From assembly GCA_014860585.1 (NCBI GenBank), contig JACZJL010000093.1:1-64000 (forward strand): a DNA stretch of 64,000 nt, given 5' to 3'. The notes under the pieces were generated by a model. The model did no database searches and was not told where the DNA came from. It was given only the letters and a program-made list of their open reading frames with translations. Source of the DNA: Bacteroidales bacterium. GTDB taxonomy: Bacteria; Bacteroidota; Bacteroidia; Bacteroidales; 4484-276. Of this stretch, positions 35,918-43,888 are shown one piece after another. The position numbers were made by a program, and so were the translations under genes. How positions within the stretch are numbered: the first letter of the stretch is position 1; each line of letters opens with the position of its first letter.

Positions 35918-36355
35918 TCAGTTCATGCTTTTGGCTAAATCAAGAAATTCGTCTGGTTTATGGTAACCGGATGTTTGCTTTGCCAGGGTTCCGTCAGGCA
36001 TGATAAAAACAAAGGTTGGATACCCCCTGACTCCGTATTTTTTAGCCAATGCTATTCCTTCACCTTTTTCAGCGTCAAATGACACATTCACAAAATTGGC
36101 GTTGTAATATTGACCTACATCCGGATCGGTGTAAACTTTGGATTTCATCCGTTTACAGTAGCCGCACCAGGCGGTGGAAAGATCGAGGAAAATGGGTTTG
36201 TTCTCAGCTTTAGCCAAAGCCTGTGCTTCTTCCCAATTTCCTTCAAAGAACTGAATTCCGGTGTTGCTTTCATTCGGCGAATCGCCGCCGGGAAACCGGG
36301 CAGCAGTGAGGATGACCATCACTGCTGCAAAAAGGATTACTGTTATCTTTTTCAT
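35918..36355 (-). CDS. Periplasmic thioredoxin-like protein
   Basis: 145 residues. Signal peptide about 1-20, then a Thioredoxin_7-like domain with the active site WCGYC in LSTAWCGYCKRMK and cis-proline in VRGYPTFVFIMPDG. Thiol-disulfide exchange in the periplasm, usually in heme, cytochrome or metal-centre biogenesis or in reducing partner proteins. It follows the YceI gene with a 9-base gap on the same strand and is likely cotranscribed with it. Confidence 0.9.
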   Translation of the reverse strand: MKKITVILFAAVMVILTAARFPGGDSPNESNTGIQFFEGNWEEAQALAKAENKPIFLDLSTAWCGYCKRMKSKVYTDPDVGQYYNANFVNVSFDAEKGEGIALAKKYGVRGYPTFVFIMPDGTLAKQTSGYHKPDEFLDLAKSMN

Positions 36356-36364
36356 TTGCCCGTT

Positions 36365-36931
36365 TTATTCTGGTTGGTATTCAGCCTTTAAAGTCACTTC
36401 AACGGTTTTGGCAATGTTGGAAGATGGTTTTCCCTTTACGAAGGTTACCCCATAATCTGCCAGCGTAATGCTGAATTTGCTTTCCACTTCTATCGTGTTT
36501 CCTTTTACCGTGATCGTCCCCTGCTCTTTGATGGGCCTGGTTACTCCTTTTATGGTCAGTTCGCCCTCAACAGTTGCCTGATAAGCACCGTCACCGTCGA
36601 AATTGATGTCCTGAAGGTTAGTGATTTTTCCTTTCAGGCTGGCTTTTGGAAACTGTTTGGTATCGAGGAAATCCTCCTGGTTGAAATGTTTCTGCATCAA
36701 CGATTTTTCAAATTCAAAACCTTGCATGGGCACAGCGAAAATTACATCCCCGGTTGCAGGATTGAGGTTGCTCACTGCAGCATAGTTGTTTGCTTCGATA
36801 TCCTCAACCGGAGTGGTAGAGTAGAATTTGATATGTGTATTGGAGCTGACGAATTTGCCCGCCGGAGGCGTAAAAGCAGAAAGTGTAAAAACCAATGCGG
36901 TGATACTTAATAAAATGCTTGCTTTTTTCAT
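36365..36931 (-). CDS. YceI family protein
   Basis: 188 residues. Signal peptide about 1-19, then the lipocalin-like YceI fold (FVSSNTHIKFYSTTPVEDIE, MQKHFNQEDFLDTKQFPKA, GELTIKGVTRPIKEQGTI, FSITLADYGVTF). YceI proteins are periplasmic and bind long-chain polyprenyl or amphipathic molecules. Precedes the thioredoxin gene in a short operon. Confidence 0.94.
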   Translation of the reverse strand: MKKASILLSITALVFTLSAFTPPAGKFVSSNTHIKFYSTTPVEDIEANNYAAVSNLNPATGDVIFAVPMQGFEFEKSLMQKHFNQEDFLDTKQFPKASLKGKITNLQDINFDGDGAYQATVEGELTIKGVTRPIKEQGTITVKGNTIEVESKFSITLADYGVTFVKGKPSSNIAKTVEVTLKAEYQPE

Positions 36932-37053
36932 GATTTTAATGTTTAATGATTTACTAATAAATGAATTATAATTTGATTATTTGATAAAATTCTTTGATCT
37001 TGATACCCCATCCCCAACTCAATCCAACAATGCCGAACGTGCGGCAACAACCC

Positions 37054-37536
37054 TTACCTACCGACCACATCGCATTGTTCAAGGACAACATTTTCATACA
37101 GGTCGAAATCTGAATCGTAACTGGCGCCTGAGCGGATAACCCCCTTAATACTTGCTTTTTGACCGATGGCCAGTTTGGCTGCTCGCTCGCCGGCTTCAGG
37201 CAGAAAAGCGCAATGCACGCCGGCTTTGTCGCTTTCCGATTTTAACAGCAGCACTTTTCGCCCGCTGAAATCCTCGGTGATTTTTGCTACAATTCCGGTA
37301 ACTTCAAGGATCTTTGAGTTTCCATCGGCAGCGAGGTACTTTTCGTTGGCCATGGCTGCATCGGTGAGGTACTCGTTCACAATTTGAGATGCATTGACAG
37401 CAAAATCTGTTTTCTCCGATTGTACGTTTCTGTGCGGCATATTGAACATATAATAAACCACTCCCGATCCGATCAGCACTCCGGCAATTGCCACGATTGC
37501 GGCTATCTTGATGATTTTTTTCTTATTGAATGACAT
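37054..37536 (-). CDS. OB-fold protein, tRNA_anti-like, exported or membrane anchored
   Basis: 160 residues from MSFNKKKIIKIAAIVA; the longer frame to 37617 lacks a plausible N-terminus. A hydrophobic segment (about 10-29) anchors it. The remainder is a tRNA_anti-like OB fold (ILEVTGIVAKITEDFSGRKV, GVHCAFLPEAGERAAKL, KASIKGVIRSG). Despite the name, members are mostly exported Bacteroidota proteins of unknown role. Confidence 0.85.
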   Translation of the reverse strand: MSFNKKKIIKIAAIVAIAGVLIGSGVVYYMFNMPHRNVQSEKTDFAVNASQIVNEYLTDAAMANEKYLAADGNSKILEVTGIVAKITEDFSGRKVLLLKSESDKAGVHCAFLPEAGERAAKLAIGQKASIKGVIRSGASYDSDFDLYENVVLEQCDVVGR

Positions 37537-37662
37537 GATTTTTAGTCTTCGTTGATTAAAGTAAATTTGATTTCGGATAAATGGTCGCAGGAAATTGGAT
37601 TCCTGACAGCAGAGCAAAAATTATTTCGGAAGGATTTGTTGACCGACTCAAAATCGTCAGAA

Positions 37663-37921
37663 AGTCACCCGGTGAATTCTTTCAAACACCCACCAAACTT
37701 GCAGTTTCCGTAGCACGTTGGTTTGATTCACCGGGTGACTGGCAAACCTGGGAGACACCCGGTGAATTCTTTCAATCACCCACCAGACTTTCAATTTTCG
37801 TGGCTCTTTGGTTTGATTCACCGGGTGACTGGCAAACCTGGGAGTCACCTGGGTGAATTGCTTCAATCACCCACCAGACTTTCAATTTTCGTGGCTCTTT
37901 GTTTTGATTCACCGGATGATT
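37663..37921. repeat. Three tandem 78-bp units with 14-bp terminal inverted repeats
   Basis: Units at 37663-37740, 37753-37830 and 37843-37921 repeat every 90 bases, with a nearly constant 12-bp spacer (GGCAAACCTGGG). Each unit begins AGTCACCCGGTGAA and ends TTCACCGGGTGACT, exact reverse complements in the best unit; the inside contains CACCCACCARACTT and GTTTGATTC. Because 90 is a multiple of three, an open frame runs through the array, but it has no start signal and is not considered coding. Related units lie at 38875-39043. Confidence 0.9.
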
Positions 37922-38038
37922 ATAAATGATTGTGTTTTAACTGGTAATAGTTTGCTTAAAAAAGAAATGGCCCAATGAAGCAGAAAACCATTTTATCCAA
38001 ATTTTCGATGTAGTTTTGGAAAGTCAAAAAAAATAATC

Positions 38039-38266
38039 ATGAACAGAATTGTTTCGAATTCGGAAATTTTAGGTGGGAAACCGGTTATCAGGGGAACGAG
38101 ATTATCGGTTGATTTCATTCTCAATATGCTGGCATCAGGTGTTTCAGAAAAAGAAATACTGGATGACTATCAACATATTACTATTGAAGATATCCATGCC
38201 TGCCTTGCATTTGCAGCGAATGCCCTAAGAAATGACATCTACCTGGAACTTGAAAAAGTAAAATGA
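38039..38266 (+). CDS. DUF433 protein (VapB-like antitoxin family)
   Basis: 75 residues, the full DUF433 fold: IVSNSEILGGKPVIRGTRLS, VDFILNMLASGVSEKEIL, DDYQHITIEDIHACLAFAAN. DUF433 proteins are usually antitoxin-like and encoded just before DUF5615 PIN-like proteins. Its stop overlaps the ATG of the following (broken) DUF5615 gene in ATGA. Confidence 0.92.
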   Translation: MNRIVSNSEILGGKPVIRGTRLSVDFILNMLASGVSEKEILDDYQHITIEDIHACLAFAANALRNDIYLELEKVK

Positions 38267-38797
38267 AAGCCTCTGCCATCCAAATACTTACCGATGAAAA
38301 CATTTCCCCTAAGGTTGTGAAATTTCTCAGGAGTCTCGGAATTGATGTATTGGCCCAATTAATTCCAAAATTTACGTCAAATTATCTGTGTTCAAATTTC
38401 GACTAAGAAAAGCTAAGGTTTTGCTTCACTTCGTTCCCAAAACCTAATCTTTTCTAAGTCGGGGTTAACCTGCATGACATCACACATTTACAAAAAGACT
38501 TGAATATGCAGGTTAAACACCAAAGAGGAGAAATGGCATGGAGCAGAAGATCGGTTTCTACTTGAAAAAGCATTGGGATTAAAAAGATTTGTTTTGACTC
38601 ATGATTCCGATTTTGGAAATTTGATCATAAATGCGGGCCAGAAATTTTATGGTATTATCTATCTCCGTTTAAAATCTCAGCATGTGAAAAATGTGATTGA
38701 AGTACTGGAGAAGTTTTTTAGAATCGAATTGGATATCAAAGACAGTCAAATTATTGTTGTGACAGAAGATAAAATTAGGGTAAGAAATGTCACATGA
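38263..38797 (+). pseudogene. DUF5615 PIN-like protein, split by an insertion
   Basis: The 5' part (38263-38355) encodes IQILTDENISPKVVKFLRSL then IDVLA. The 3' part resumes near 38523 with KEEKWHGAEDRFLLEKALGL and goes on KRFVLTHDSDFGNLIINAG and IIVVTEDKIRV to TGA at 38797. Both halves look intact (DEN and HDSDFG acidic residues of the PIN-like fold). About 165 bases of unrelated sequence with two hairpins interrupt them and bring in stop codons. DUF5615 proteins are the presumed nuclease partner of DUF433. Confidence 0.85.
38356..38520 (+). mobile_element. 165-bp insertion with two hairpins inside the DUF5615 gene
   Basis: Boundaries are inferred from the break in DUF5615 homology and are accurate to a few bases. 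First hairpin: GACTAAGAAAAGCTAAGGTT (from 38401) against CCTAATCTTTTCTAAGTC (to 38460), 20 of 23 positions pairing. Second: TTAACCTGCAT (38465-38475) with ATGCAGGTTAA (38506-38516), perfect. No clear target duplication and no ORF. Likely a small non-autonomous element. Confidence 0.6.
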
Positions 38798-38874
38798 GGT
38801 TAGTGTACAGCCAGCCAGTAAAGTTTATCATGTAATGATTTTAGGTTCAGCCCGCTAAGTTAAGGAAATCGGAA

Positions 38875-39043
38875 AGTCACCCGGTGAATTCGCTCAACCG
38901 CTCATTAAAATTGCTACTTCAGTGGCACGTTGGTTTGATATACCGGGTGACTGGAAAACCCGAGAAGTCACCCGGTGAATTCTTTCTACCATCCACCAAA
39001 CTTGCAATTTCCGTAACACGTTGGTTTGATTCACCGGGTGACT
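38875..39043. repeat. Two more 78-bp inverted-repeat-bounded units
   Basis: Units at 38875-38952 and 38966-39043 have the same AGTCACCCGGTGAA ends and the same 78-bp length as the cluster at 37663, separated by 13 bases. Their interiors differ more (for example CAACCGCTCATTAAAATTGC in the first). With the upstream cluster they bracket the DUF433/DUF5615 module. Confidence 0.9.
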
Positions 39044-39076
39044 GGAGAAGGGTGACTCAGGCAGCGCATTCATCCA

Positions 39077-40396
39077 CTAAAACAACATCGCCGACCCTAC
39101 ATAAAGCCCGCCGGCGCCATCCTGAGGATTGAGGGGGAAGCCATAATTGACGGTAATGATATTGTTTTTATTGAAGACGATATAAAGTCCGGCGCCAATC
39201 GTGTGATGGGGGCGCTGTTTCTCAGTATTGAAAAAGAAACTATAAGATTCACCGGGTACACCTGAGAGGTCGGTTTTATGGGTTTGGGTGATGTAGGCCA
39301 TGTCGTAAAACCCTGAAATGCTGGTAAAAAATTCTTGTTTGAGCAGGCTGAAATTCCAGATATTGAACTTTGTCTCGAAATTTCCAAGCAAAAATCCATC
39401 GGCTACTACCCGGTTACGCATGGCGCCGCGAAGGTTGTATGCCCCGCCTATTCCATCCTGGCTCAGACGACCGTCAAAATGAGTGGGTAGCATGTAAAAG
39501 GGGATATCCCCCCAAAGTTTCGACTGGCTGCTGGCTCTGAACGAAAAAGTAATATTGTCGTTCATCACGCTTTTATGTTGCCGGTAAGTAAGCACCAGCT
39601 TTGCAAAAGCATGATCGCTCATCATACCGGGAGAAATCACCATAAAGCTCTCAGCCCAGATTCCGTTGGTGCAAAAGCAATGTTCATTGCGCGTGTCGTA
39701 GATCAAACCCAGGGTAAACAAATTGATATTTCCTCCTGATTGTTCCTCTTCGGGCAGGATTCCCCAAGTGGTGTATTGCTCAAACAGCGTCGGAACTTCA
39801 ATTTCAGGGGAGGGATTATCGGAAGAGGTATCTATCTCAACATCTTTGGCATTGATGTCAAATTGGTTGAAAGAGAAGCCTGTGAGCAACCGCAGTTGAT
39901 TTCCTGCAAGATTTCGCTGAAGATCGAGCCTGATACGAAGCAGTTTTCGTTCATGGGCATAATAAAAACGATTGACAAAAGAACTGCTTTCCGGGTCGGT
40001 TAATGCTTTATGATAAACCGCATTTTGCCCGTTGAATCCGAAAAAGTCCATCTTTTCATCCCGCAGGTAACTGGCCTCAAACATCACTCTGGTATTTCGG
40101 AGCAGTGAAGTGCTTTCGAGCAACGCCTGGGCGTTGAGTGTTCCTTTGGTAGTATTGGTGAGTTTGATATACAGATACTGGTCAAAGTCAGGGGATTGTT
40201 TTGTTTTACCGTAATCAAACAGGTTGATCACAGCGCCATATTTTATCCCCAGATCGGAGTCGTACGAAAGTACCGGAATAGCGCCAAAGCCATACTGCCG
40301 GTGCTTTTTTTCGGACGAATTGGGTGAAATGGAATCAGCTTGCCCCATCAGTAATGAAGTAGCCAAAGTCAAAAATATGACGATTACCCATTTCAT
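39077..40396 (-). CDS. BamA/TamA-type outer membrane beta-barrel protein
   Basis: 439 residues. Signal peptide about 1-18 (ends LLMGQADS). The rest is a beta-barrel of the Omp85 C-terminal (surface antigen) kind: GFGAIPVLSYDSDLGIKYG at the front, LIYDTRNEHCFCTNG, GGAYNLRGAMRNRVVADG (the conserved RG-like loop) and the closing strand GGLYVGSAMLF with terminal Phe. No POTRA domain, so it is a small stand-alone barrel of unknown substrate. Its ATG overlaps the stop of the rhodanese-thioredoxin gene (ATGA), so the two are coupled. Confidence 0.85.
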   Translation of the reverse strand: MKWVIVIFLTLATSLLMGQADSISPNSSEKKHRQYGFGAIPVLSYDSDLGIKYGAVINLFDYGKTKQSPDFDQYLYIKLTNTTKGTLNAQALLESTSLLRNTRVMFEASYLRDEKMDFFGFNGQNAVYHKALTDPESSSFVNRFYYAHERKLLRIRLDLQRNLAGNQLRLLTGFSFNQFDINAKDVEIDTSSDNPSPEIEVPTLFEQYTTWGILPEEEQSGGNINLFTLGLIYDTRNEHCFCTNGIWAESFMVISPGMMSDHAFAKLVLTYRQHKSVMNDNITFSFRASSQSKLWGDIPFYMLPTHFDGRLSQDGIGGAYNLRGAMRNRVVADGFLLGNFETKFNIWNFSLLKQEFFTSISGFYDMAYITQTHKTDLSGVPGESYSFFFNTEKQRPHHTIGAGLYIVFNKNNIITVNYGFPLNPQDGAGGLYVGSAMLF

Positions 40397-41139
40397 TTTT
40401 CGCTGCTTACATTGTTGTTGGTCATGTACGATTTAAAAACATTTTCCAGCTCATTTCTGTCAGTCAGCCCCTCCTTCGAAAAGATAATCTCGCTGTTTTG
40501 CAGCAGCACAAAGTAAGGAACACTTGCAATTTTGAGCGCCTTCACCAATTTTTTACTAGCGTCAGCATTAATTTTCACGATTTGAATGTGTTCGTGGTAC
40601 TCAATTGCAAGGCTGTCAATCATTGGCATCATCTGGCGGCAGGGGGCGCACCATGGGGCGTAAAAGTCAATAAACACCGGTTTGTCCGAATTTAGCAGGG
40701 CGGCATACTCATCAGGTTCCATTTTGTTTTCACCATCAGCAAGGGCGCCGGGTTCAACGATAACCGGATAATCAAGAAGATTCCATTCCATGATGCCGCG
40801 TTCGAGGTTGTAAACTTCGGTGTATCCGTTCGAAACAAGAATTTCTGCGGCTCTTTTGCTGCGCCATCCGGTGTTACAATAAAGATAAACCGGTTGATTT
40901 TTTGGCAGGAGTAAAAGTTTTTGCCTGAAATCCATCGCGTAATAATTCAGTTGGCCTGAGCCTTCAATATGTCCGTTTGAAAATTCTGACGTTGTGCGCA
41001 CATCGAGGAGTGAGCCATTTTGTTTGTTGATCAGTTTCCGGAAGTCTGGTGAATTTACATGCGTAACATCGGTGTTTTGTGCCTCGCATGACACAAATAC
41101 CAACATGAGCAGCAGCGCTAAAAGGGTGTTTCTAAACAT
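40393..41139 (-). CDS. Rhodanese-thioredoxin fusion lipoprotein
   Basis: 248 residues. Lipobox VSC (FVSCEAQ), then a rhodanese domain (about 25-125) with the active-site loop YLYCNTGWRSKRAAE, and a thioredoxin domain (about 135-240) with APWCAPCRQM and cis-Pro in ASVPYFVLL. Both catalytic cysteines are present. Suggests sulfur or thiol transfer in the periplasm. Directly precedes and overlaps the BamA-like barrel gene. Confidence 0.93.
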   Translation of the reverse strand: MFRNTLLALLLMLVFVSCEAQNTDVTHVNSPDFRKLINKQNGSLLDVRTTSEFSNGHIEGSGQLNYYAMDFRQKLLLLPKNQPVYLYCNTGWRSKRAAEILVSNGYTEVYNLERGIMEWNLLDYPVIVEPGALADGENKMEPDEYAALLNSDKPVFIDFYAPWCAPCRQMMPMIDSLAIEYHEHIQIVKINADASKKLVKALKIASVPYFVLLQNSEIIFSKEGLTDRNELENVFKSYMTNNNVSSEK

Positions 41140-41265
41140 GAAAATTAATTTTGTTGAGACATTAGTATGGTAAATCGGCGTAACCTGACAAATGGACGGT
41201 CAATTTGTACCAAACCATTTTTACAAAAGTCCAAAAACGTTTTAAAAATCAAATACAGATTGGGT

Positions 41266-41532
41266 TTATTTAGAACTACCGGAAAACTGATGAATAATTT
41301 TTTCTTTAGCTTCTTTCAGTTCTGAATCAATCAGCTCTTTGTGAAGACTGGCGGCTATTGCTTTTTCGAGGAAAGCGCTTTGGTTTTCATAACACTTGCA
41401 GGCATCACACATTATAGTGTGTATTCTGAGCTGCATTTTTTCCTTGCGCGATAGTTTGAAATGAAAGTTTTTCTCAATCAATTCAGTTGCTTTAATGCAG
41501 GAAAGAAATAAAATGTGTATCAACTTTTTCAT
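41266..41532 (-). CDS. Putative zinc-binding anti-sigma factor
   Basis: 88 residues. HTIMCDACKCYENQSAF has the H-x3-C-x2-C pattern of the ZAS anti-sigma fold, preceded by a helix (RKEKMQLRI) and followed by EKAIAASLHKELIDSELKEA. It starts 5 bases after the ECF sigma factor stop, as usual for sigma/anti-sigma pairs. It lacks a membrane helix, so it may be a soluble anti-sigma or redox sensor. Confidence 0.75.
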   Translation of the reverse strand: MKKLIHILFLSCIKATELIEKNFHFKLSRKEKMQLRIHTIMCDACKCYENQSAFLEKAIAASLHKELIDSELKEAKEKIIHQFSGSSK

Positions 41533-41537
41533 GCGCT

Positions 41538-42086
41538 CTAATTTTTAAACCATTTATTATCAATGCAATCTCTAAGCTGAAGTTTAGCCCGGTGTACGAT
41601 TTGCCAGAAATTGGTCGGGGTGATACCCACTTCCTGACAAATTTCTTCGCCGCTTTTTCCTGAGAGGTATTTCAGCTTTACGCATAAGTTCCATGTTTCG
41701 GGCAAAGCATCGAGGCATAGCTTTAACACTCCGGCGAAATCATCCTGGTCGAGGAGGTGGCTGTCTTCGTGCCAGTTCTGAGGAGCGCGTTCTTTTTTCC
41801 ACGAACTGTCGTCCTCGAAAAATGTTGAAAAAGAGCTGCTTTCAGTGAGAACGGGCTGGTGCACCTTTTTGCGGTAATAGTCAATGATTTTATGATTCAG
41901 GATGGAGAAAAGCCACGTTTTGGCTGAACTCTCACCCTTGAACGTTTCATGCTTTTCCACCGCAACCAGGAAAGTCTCCTGCACCAGGTCTTCGGCTATT
42001 TGTGTTGATGAAGTCTTGTGGTAAGCCCACTTCAGCATTTCGTCAGTGTATAGGGCAACCCAATCCTTCAAAAGTTTTTTATCCAT
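41538..42086 (-). CDS. ECF RNA polymerase sigma factor
   Basis: 182 residues. Region 2: STQIAEDLVQETFLVAVEKH then KTWLFSILNHKIIDYYRKK. Region 4: LPETWNLCVKLKYLSGKSGE and CQEVGITPTNFWQIVHRAKL. Resembles the Bacteroidota TIGR02943-type sigma factors that pair with a small zinc-containing partner. The stimulus and regulon are unknown. Confidence 0.93.
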   Translation of the reverse strand: MDKKLLKDWVALYTDEMLKWAYHKTSSTQIAEDLVQETFLVAVEKHETFKGESSAKTWLFSILNHKIIDYYRKKVHQPVLTESSSFSTFFEDDSSWKKERAPQNWHEDSHLLDQDDFAGVLKLCLDALPETWNLCVKLKYLSGKSGEEICQEVGITPTNFWQIVHRAKLQLRDCIDNKWFKN

Positions 42087-42190
42087 GAGGTTGTTAGATT
42101 TTTGGCAAACTTAACAATTCTTCTTTTGTTTGGTTTTGATTTATAAAGCACTGATTTGTTATTTTGTGTCGGCAATAAAACAACTTAATT

Positions 42191-42306
42191 TGATTTTCAA
42201 CGATTTTTTTACCCCACCCTTCCCATAGGGATCCCTTCGGGAAAAGGGAGTAAATCGTTGAAAATCATTGCTCCCTTCAGGGTTGGGGTAAACAATGATT
42301 TTCAAC
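42191..42306 (-). repeat. Core copy of the AACGATTT/AATCATTG hairpin repeat family (no outer TIRs)
   Basis: Read on the minus strand: GTTGAAAATCATTGTTTACC, CCCAACCCTGAAGGGAGCAA, then TGATTTTCAACGATTTACTC and so on, matching the core of the elements at 43281-43445 and 59898-60083 in order and orientation. The GTGCCAGC terminal repeats of those copies are absent here. It lies between the ECF sigma gene and the ATP-grasp-like gene. Confidence 0.8.
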
Positions 42307-42400
42307 AAATAGAGTCTTCTTGTCGATACTATTTAGTATATTGAATCTCGGTATTGCTTTTCTTTGCAAAATGTTATCAATATAATTTCAACCCGGATAA

Positions 42401-43282
42401 ATGCACTTCATTAACAAATATCGTAAGGGAATGCCACTCCCAAAGAAGATGCTCGAGGATACAATGTATCGTATCTATTGGCTGATCAATTATTTCAAAA
42501 ATGGAAAGCAAATCAAAACGGCGTTGTTTTATCCCCAGTTTCCGAGTAAAAGTACTGTGCTGCACAAAGCCTTTCGCTATTTGAACTTCAATATTACCAA
42601 CAATCCGGAAAAGATTCATTCTGTAGCGATTTTCTGGTACGACTGGACTTTCAGTGAGCCGGACGGCAAAGTTTTAGAATTAGCTAAAACAAAAAAAGTG
42701 GTGAACCTTCATTGCAACGACATCTCCAAAAGTTATGTGGATGAAGTATTCAATAAAATATTTGGGTATTCCAGCCTGGTTGATTGCACAAACTACACTG
42801 GCCTGATGGTTAAAAAGAACGAGATCAATGCCGTGCACGATGGGGAAATTGTTCAGGGGCCGGTTGCCAGGGAGCAAGGTTTTGTTTATCAGAAATTGAT
42901 CAATAATGTTGTCGGGGGCAAATTTGTGGCCGACATGCGGGTTCCGGTCATTGGCGGGAAAATCCCACTGGTATTTGTCAAGTACAAAACCCTTGAAACC
43001 CGCTTTGGGTTGTTTAAAAGATTTCATCACCGCTTGAAGAATGCTGAAGTGCATCCTCCGGACAAGCTTTTTTCGGCAGATGAGATCGAAAAAATCATCC
43101 TTTTCTGTAACGAATTCGGTCTTGATTATGGCGAAGTGGATGTGCTGCGCGATCTGGACGATGGCAGGATTTACCTGATTGATGTCAACAACACCCCAAC
43201 CGGGCCGCCATACCTGGATAAGAAGGCAAAAAAAGAAGCATTGCAGGCAATGGCCAGTGCGTTTGCGGAGGCTTTTATTTAG
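42401..43282 (+). CDS. ATP-grasp-like protein
   Basis: 293 residues. The C-terminal part has the ATP-grasp pattern: VPVIGGKIPLVFVKYKTLE, then FGLDYGEVDVLRDLDDGRIY and LIDVNNTPTGPPY (acidic and Asn metal ligands). The N-terminal half (IKTALFYPQFPSKSTVLHKA) fits a Rossmann-like pre-domain. No signal peptide. Substrate unknown; ATP-grasp enzymes ligate carboxylates to amines, thiols or other nucleophiles. The TAG stop is shared with the first bases of the repeat element that begins at 43281; before insertion the stop was probably TAA. Confidence 0.8.
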   Translation: MHFINKYRKGMPLPKKMLEDTMYRIYWLINYFKNGKQIKTALFYPQFPSKSTVLHKAFRYLNFNITNNPEKIHSVAIFWYDWTFSEPDGKVLELAKTKKVVNLHCNDISKSYVDEVFNKIFGYSSLVDCTNYTGLMVKKNEINAVHDGEIVQGPVAREQGFVYQKLINNVVGGKFVADMRVPVIGGKIPLVFVKYKTLETRFGLFKRFHHRLKNAEVHPPDKLFSADEIEKIILFCNEFGLDYGEVDVLRDLDDGRIYLIDVNNTPTGPPYLDKKAKKEALQAMASAFAEAFI

Positions 43283-43445
43283 TGCCAGCAAGAAAACTCT
43301 TAATGTAGAAAATCATTGTTTACCCCAACCCTCCCGAAGTCTCGGGATAAATTCCGGGAGCAATGATTTTCAACGATTTACTCCCTTTAGGGTGGGGAAA
43401 GGAAATCGTTGAAAATTTATTTTAAGGAGTTTTCTTGCTGGCACT
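43281..43445 (+). mobile_element. MITE-like element, copy with perfect TIRs and ATTT target duplication
   Basis: 165 bp. Ends AGTGCCAGCAAGAAAACTC and its reverse complement GAGTTTTCTTGCTGGCACT (19 bp, perfect). Flanked on both sides by ATTT, a likely 4-bp target duplication. Inside are two nested hairpins: AATCATTG...CAATGATTT and AACGATTTACTC...AAATCGTT. No ORF. Sits on the last two bases of the ATP-grasp-like stop codon. Second full copy at 59898-60083. Confidence 0.85.
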
Positions 43446-43627
43446 ATTTAACCAAATCATCAACAATTTCATGGCTAAATTTGTGTTGTTTGTCCAGGAA
43501 ATGAATCTGCATTTGCCATGAGCCCATTTTCTTTTGGTTCGGAAAAGAGCTTGAAAATTCAGACTATTGGCTTGTTTGTGAACTGATCAACTGAATAATT
43601 TGTTGATGTACAAAAACTTTTAAAACG

Positions 43628-43635
43628 TATTTTTG
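43628..43635 (+). promoter_or_regulatory. -7 box before the DUF4160 pseudogene
   Basis: TATTTTTG, 18 bases before the ATG at 43653; the promoter appears intact although the first gene is broken, so the DUF2442 gene may still be transcribed. Confidence 0.5.
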
Positions 43636-43652
43636 CAGAAAAACTATTAATA

Positions 43653-43888
43653 ATGCCGGAAGTTTTCAGAAAGCTTGGTTTTGTCTTTTAATTTTTTTCC
43701 AATGAGGGGCAAGAACCTATGCATATTCATGTAAGGAAGGCGGAGGTTTTGCGAAGTTTTGGGTCGAGCCTGTTGAACTTGATTTTGCTCAGGGGTTGAA
43801 AATAAAAGACCTGAAGATTGCCGAAGAGTTAGTTATAGAAAATATCGAATTGATTAAAGAAAAATGGTATGAAGTACATGGTAGCTGA
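43653..43888 (+). pseudogene. DUF4160 protein, broken by a stop and a frameshift
   Basis: Frame from ATG at 43653: MPEVFRKLGFVF, then TAA, FFSNEGQEPMHIHVRKA. A one-base shift at about 43740 is needed to continue GGFAKFWVEPVELDFAQGLK and KIAEELVIENIELIKEKWYE to the TGA at 43886-43888. The parts make a normal DUF4160 protein (R-x-FFxNEG...HIHV...FWxxP). DUF4160 usually pairs with DUF2442 in a possible toxin-antitoxin-like module. Confidence 0.85.

Noticed and set aside
38401-38516. Integron attC site
   Set aside because: The hairpins lack the paired RYYYAAC and GTTRRRY core sites, and there is no integrase or cassette array.
37663-39043. CRISPR array
   Set aside because: The unit is 78 bp with a conserved 12-bp spacer and no cas genes; spacers of a CRISPR would differ.
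42680-43291. 203-codon antisense frame over the ATP-grasp-like gene
   Set aside because: It lacks family features, and the sense frame encodes an ATP-grasp-type motif with normal codon use.
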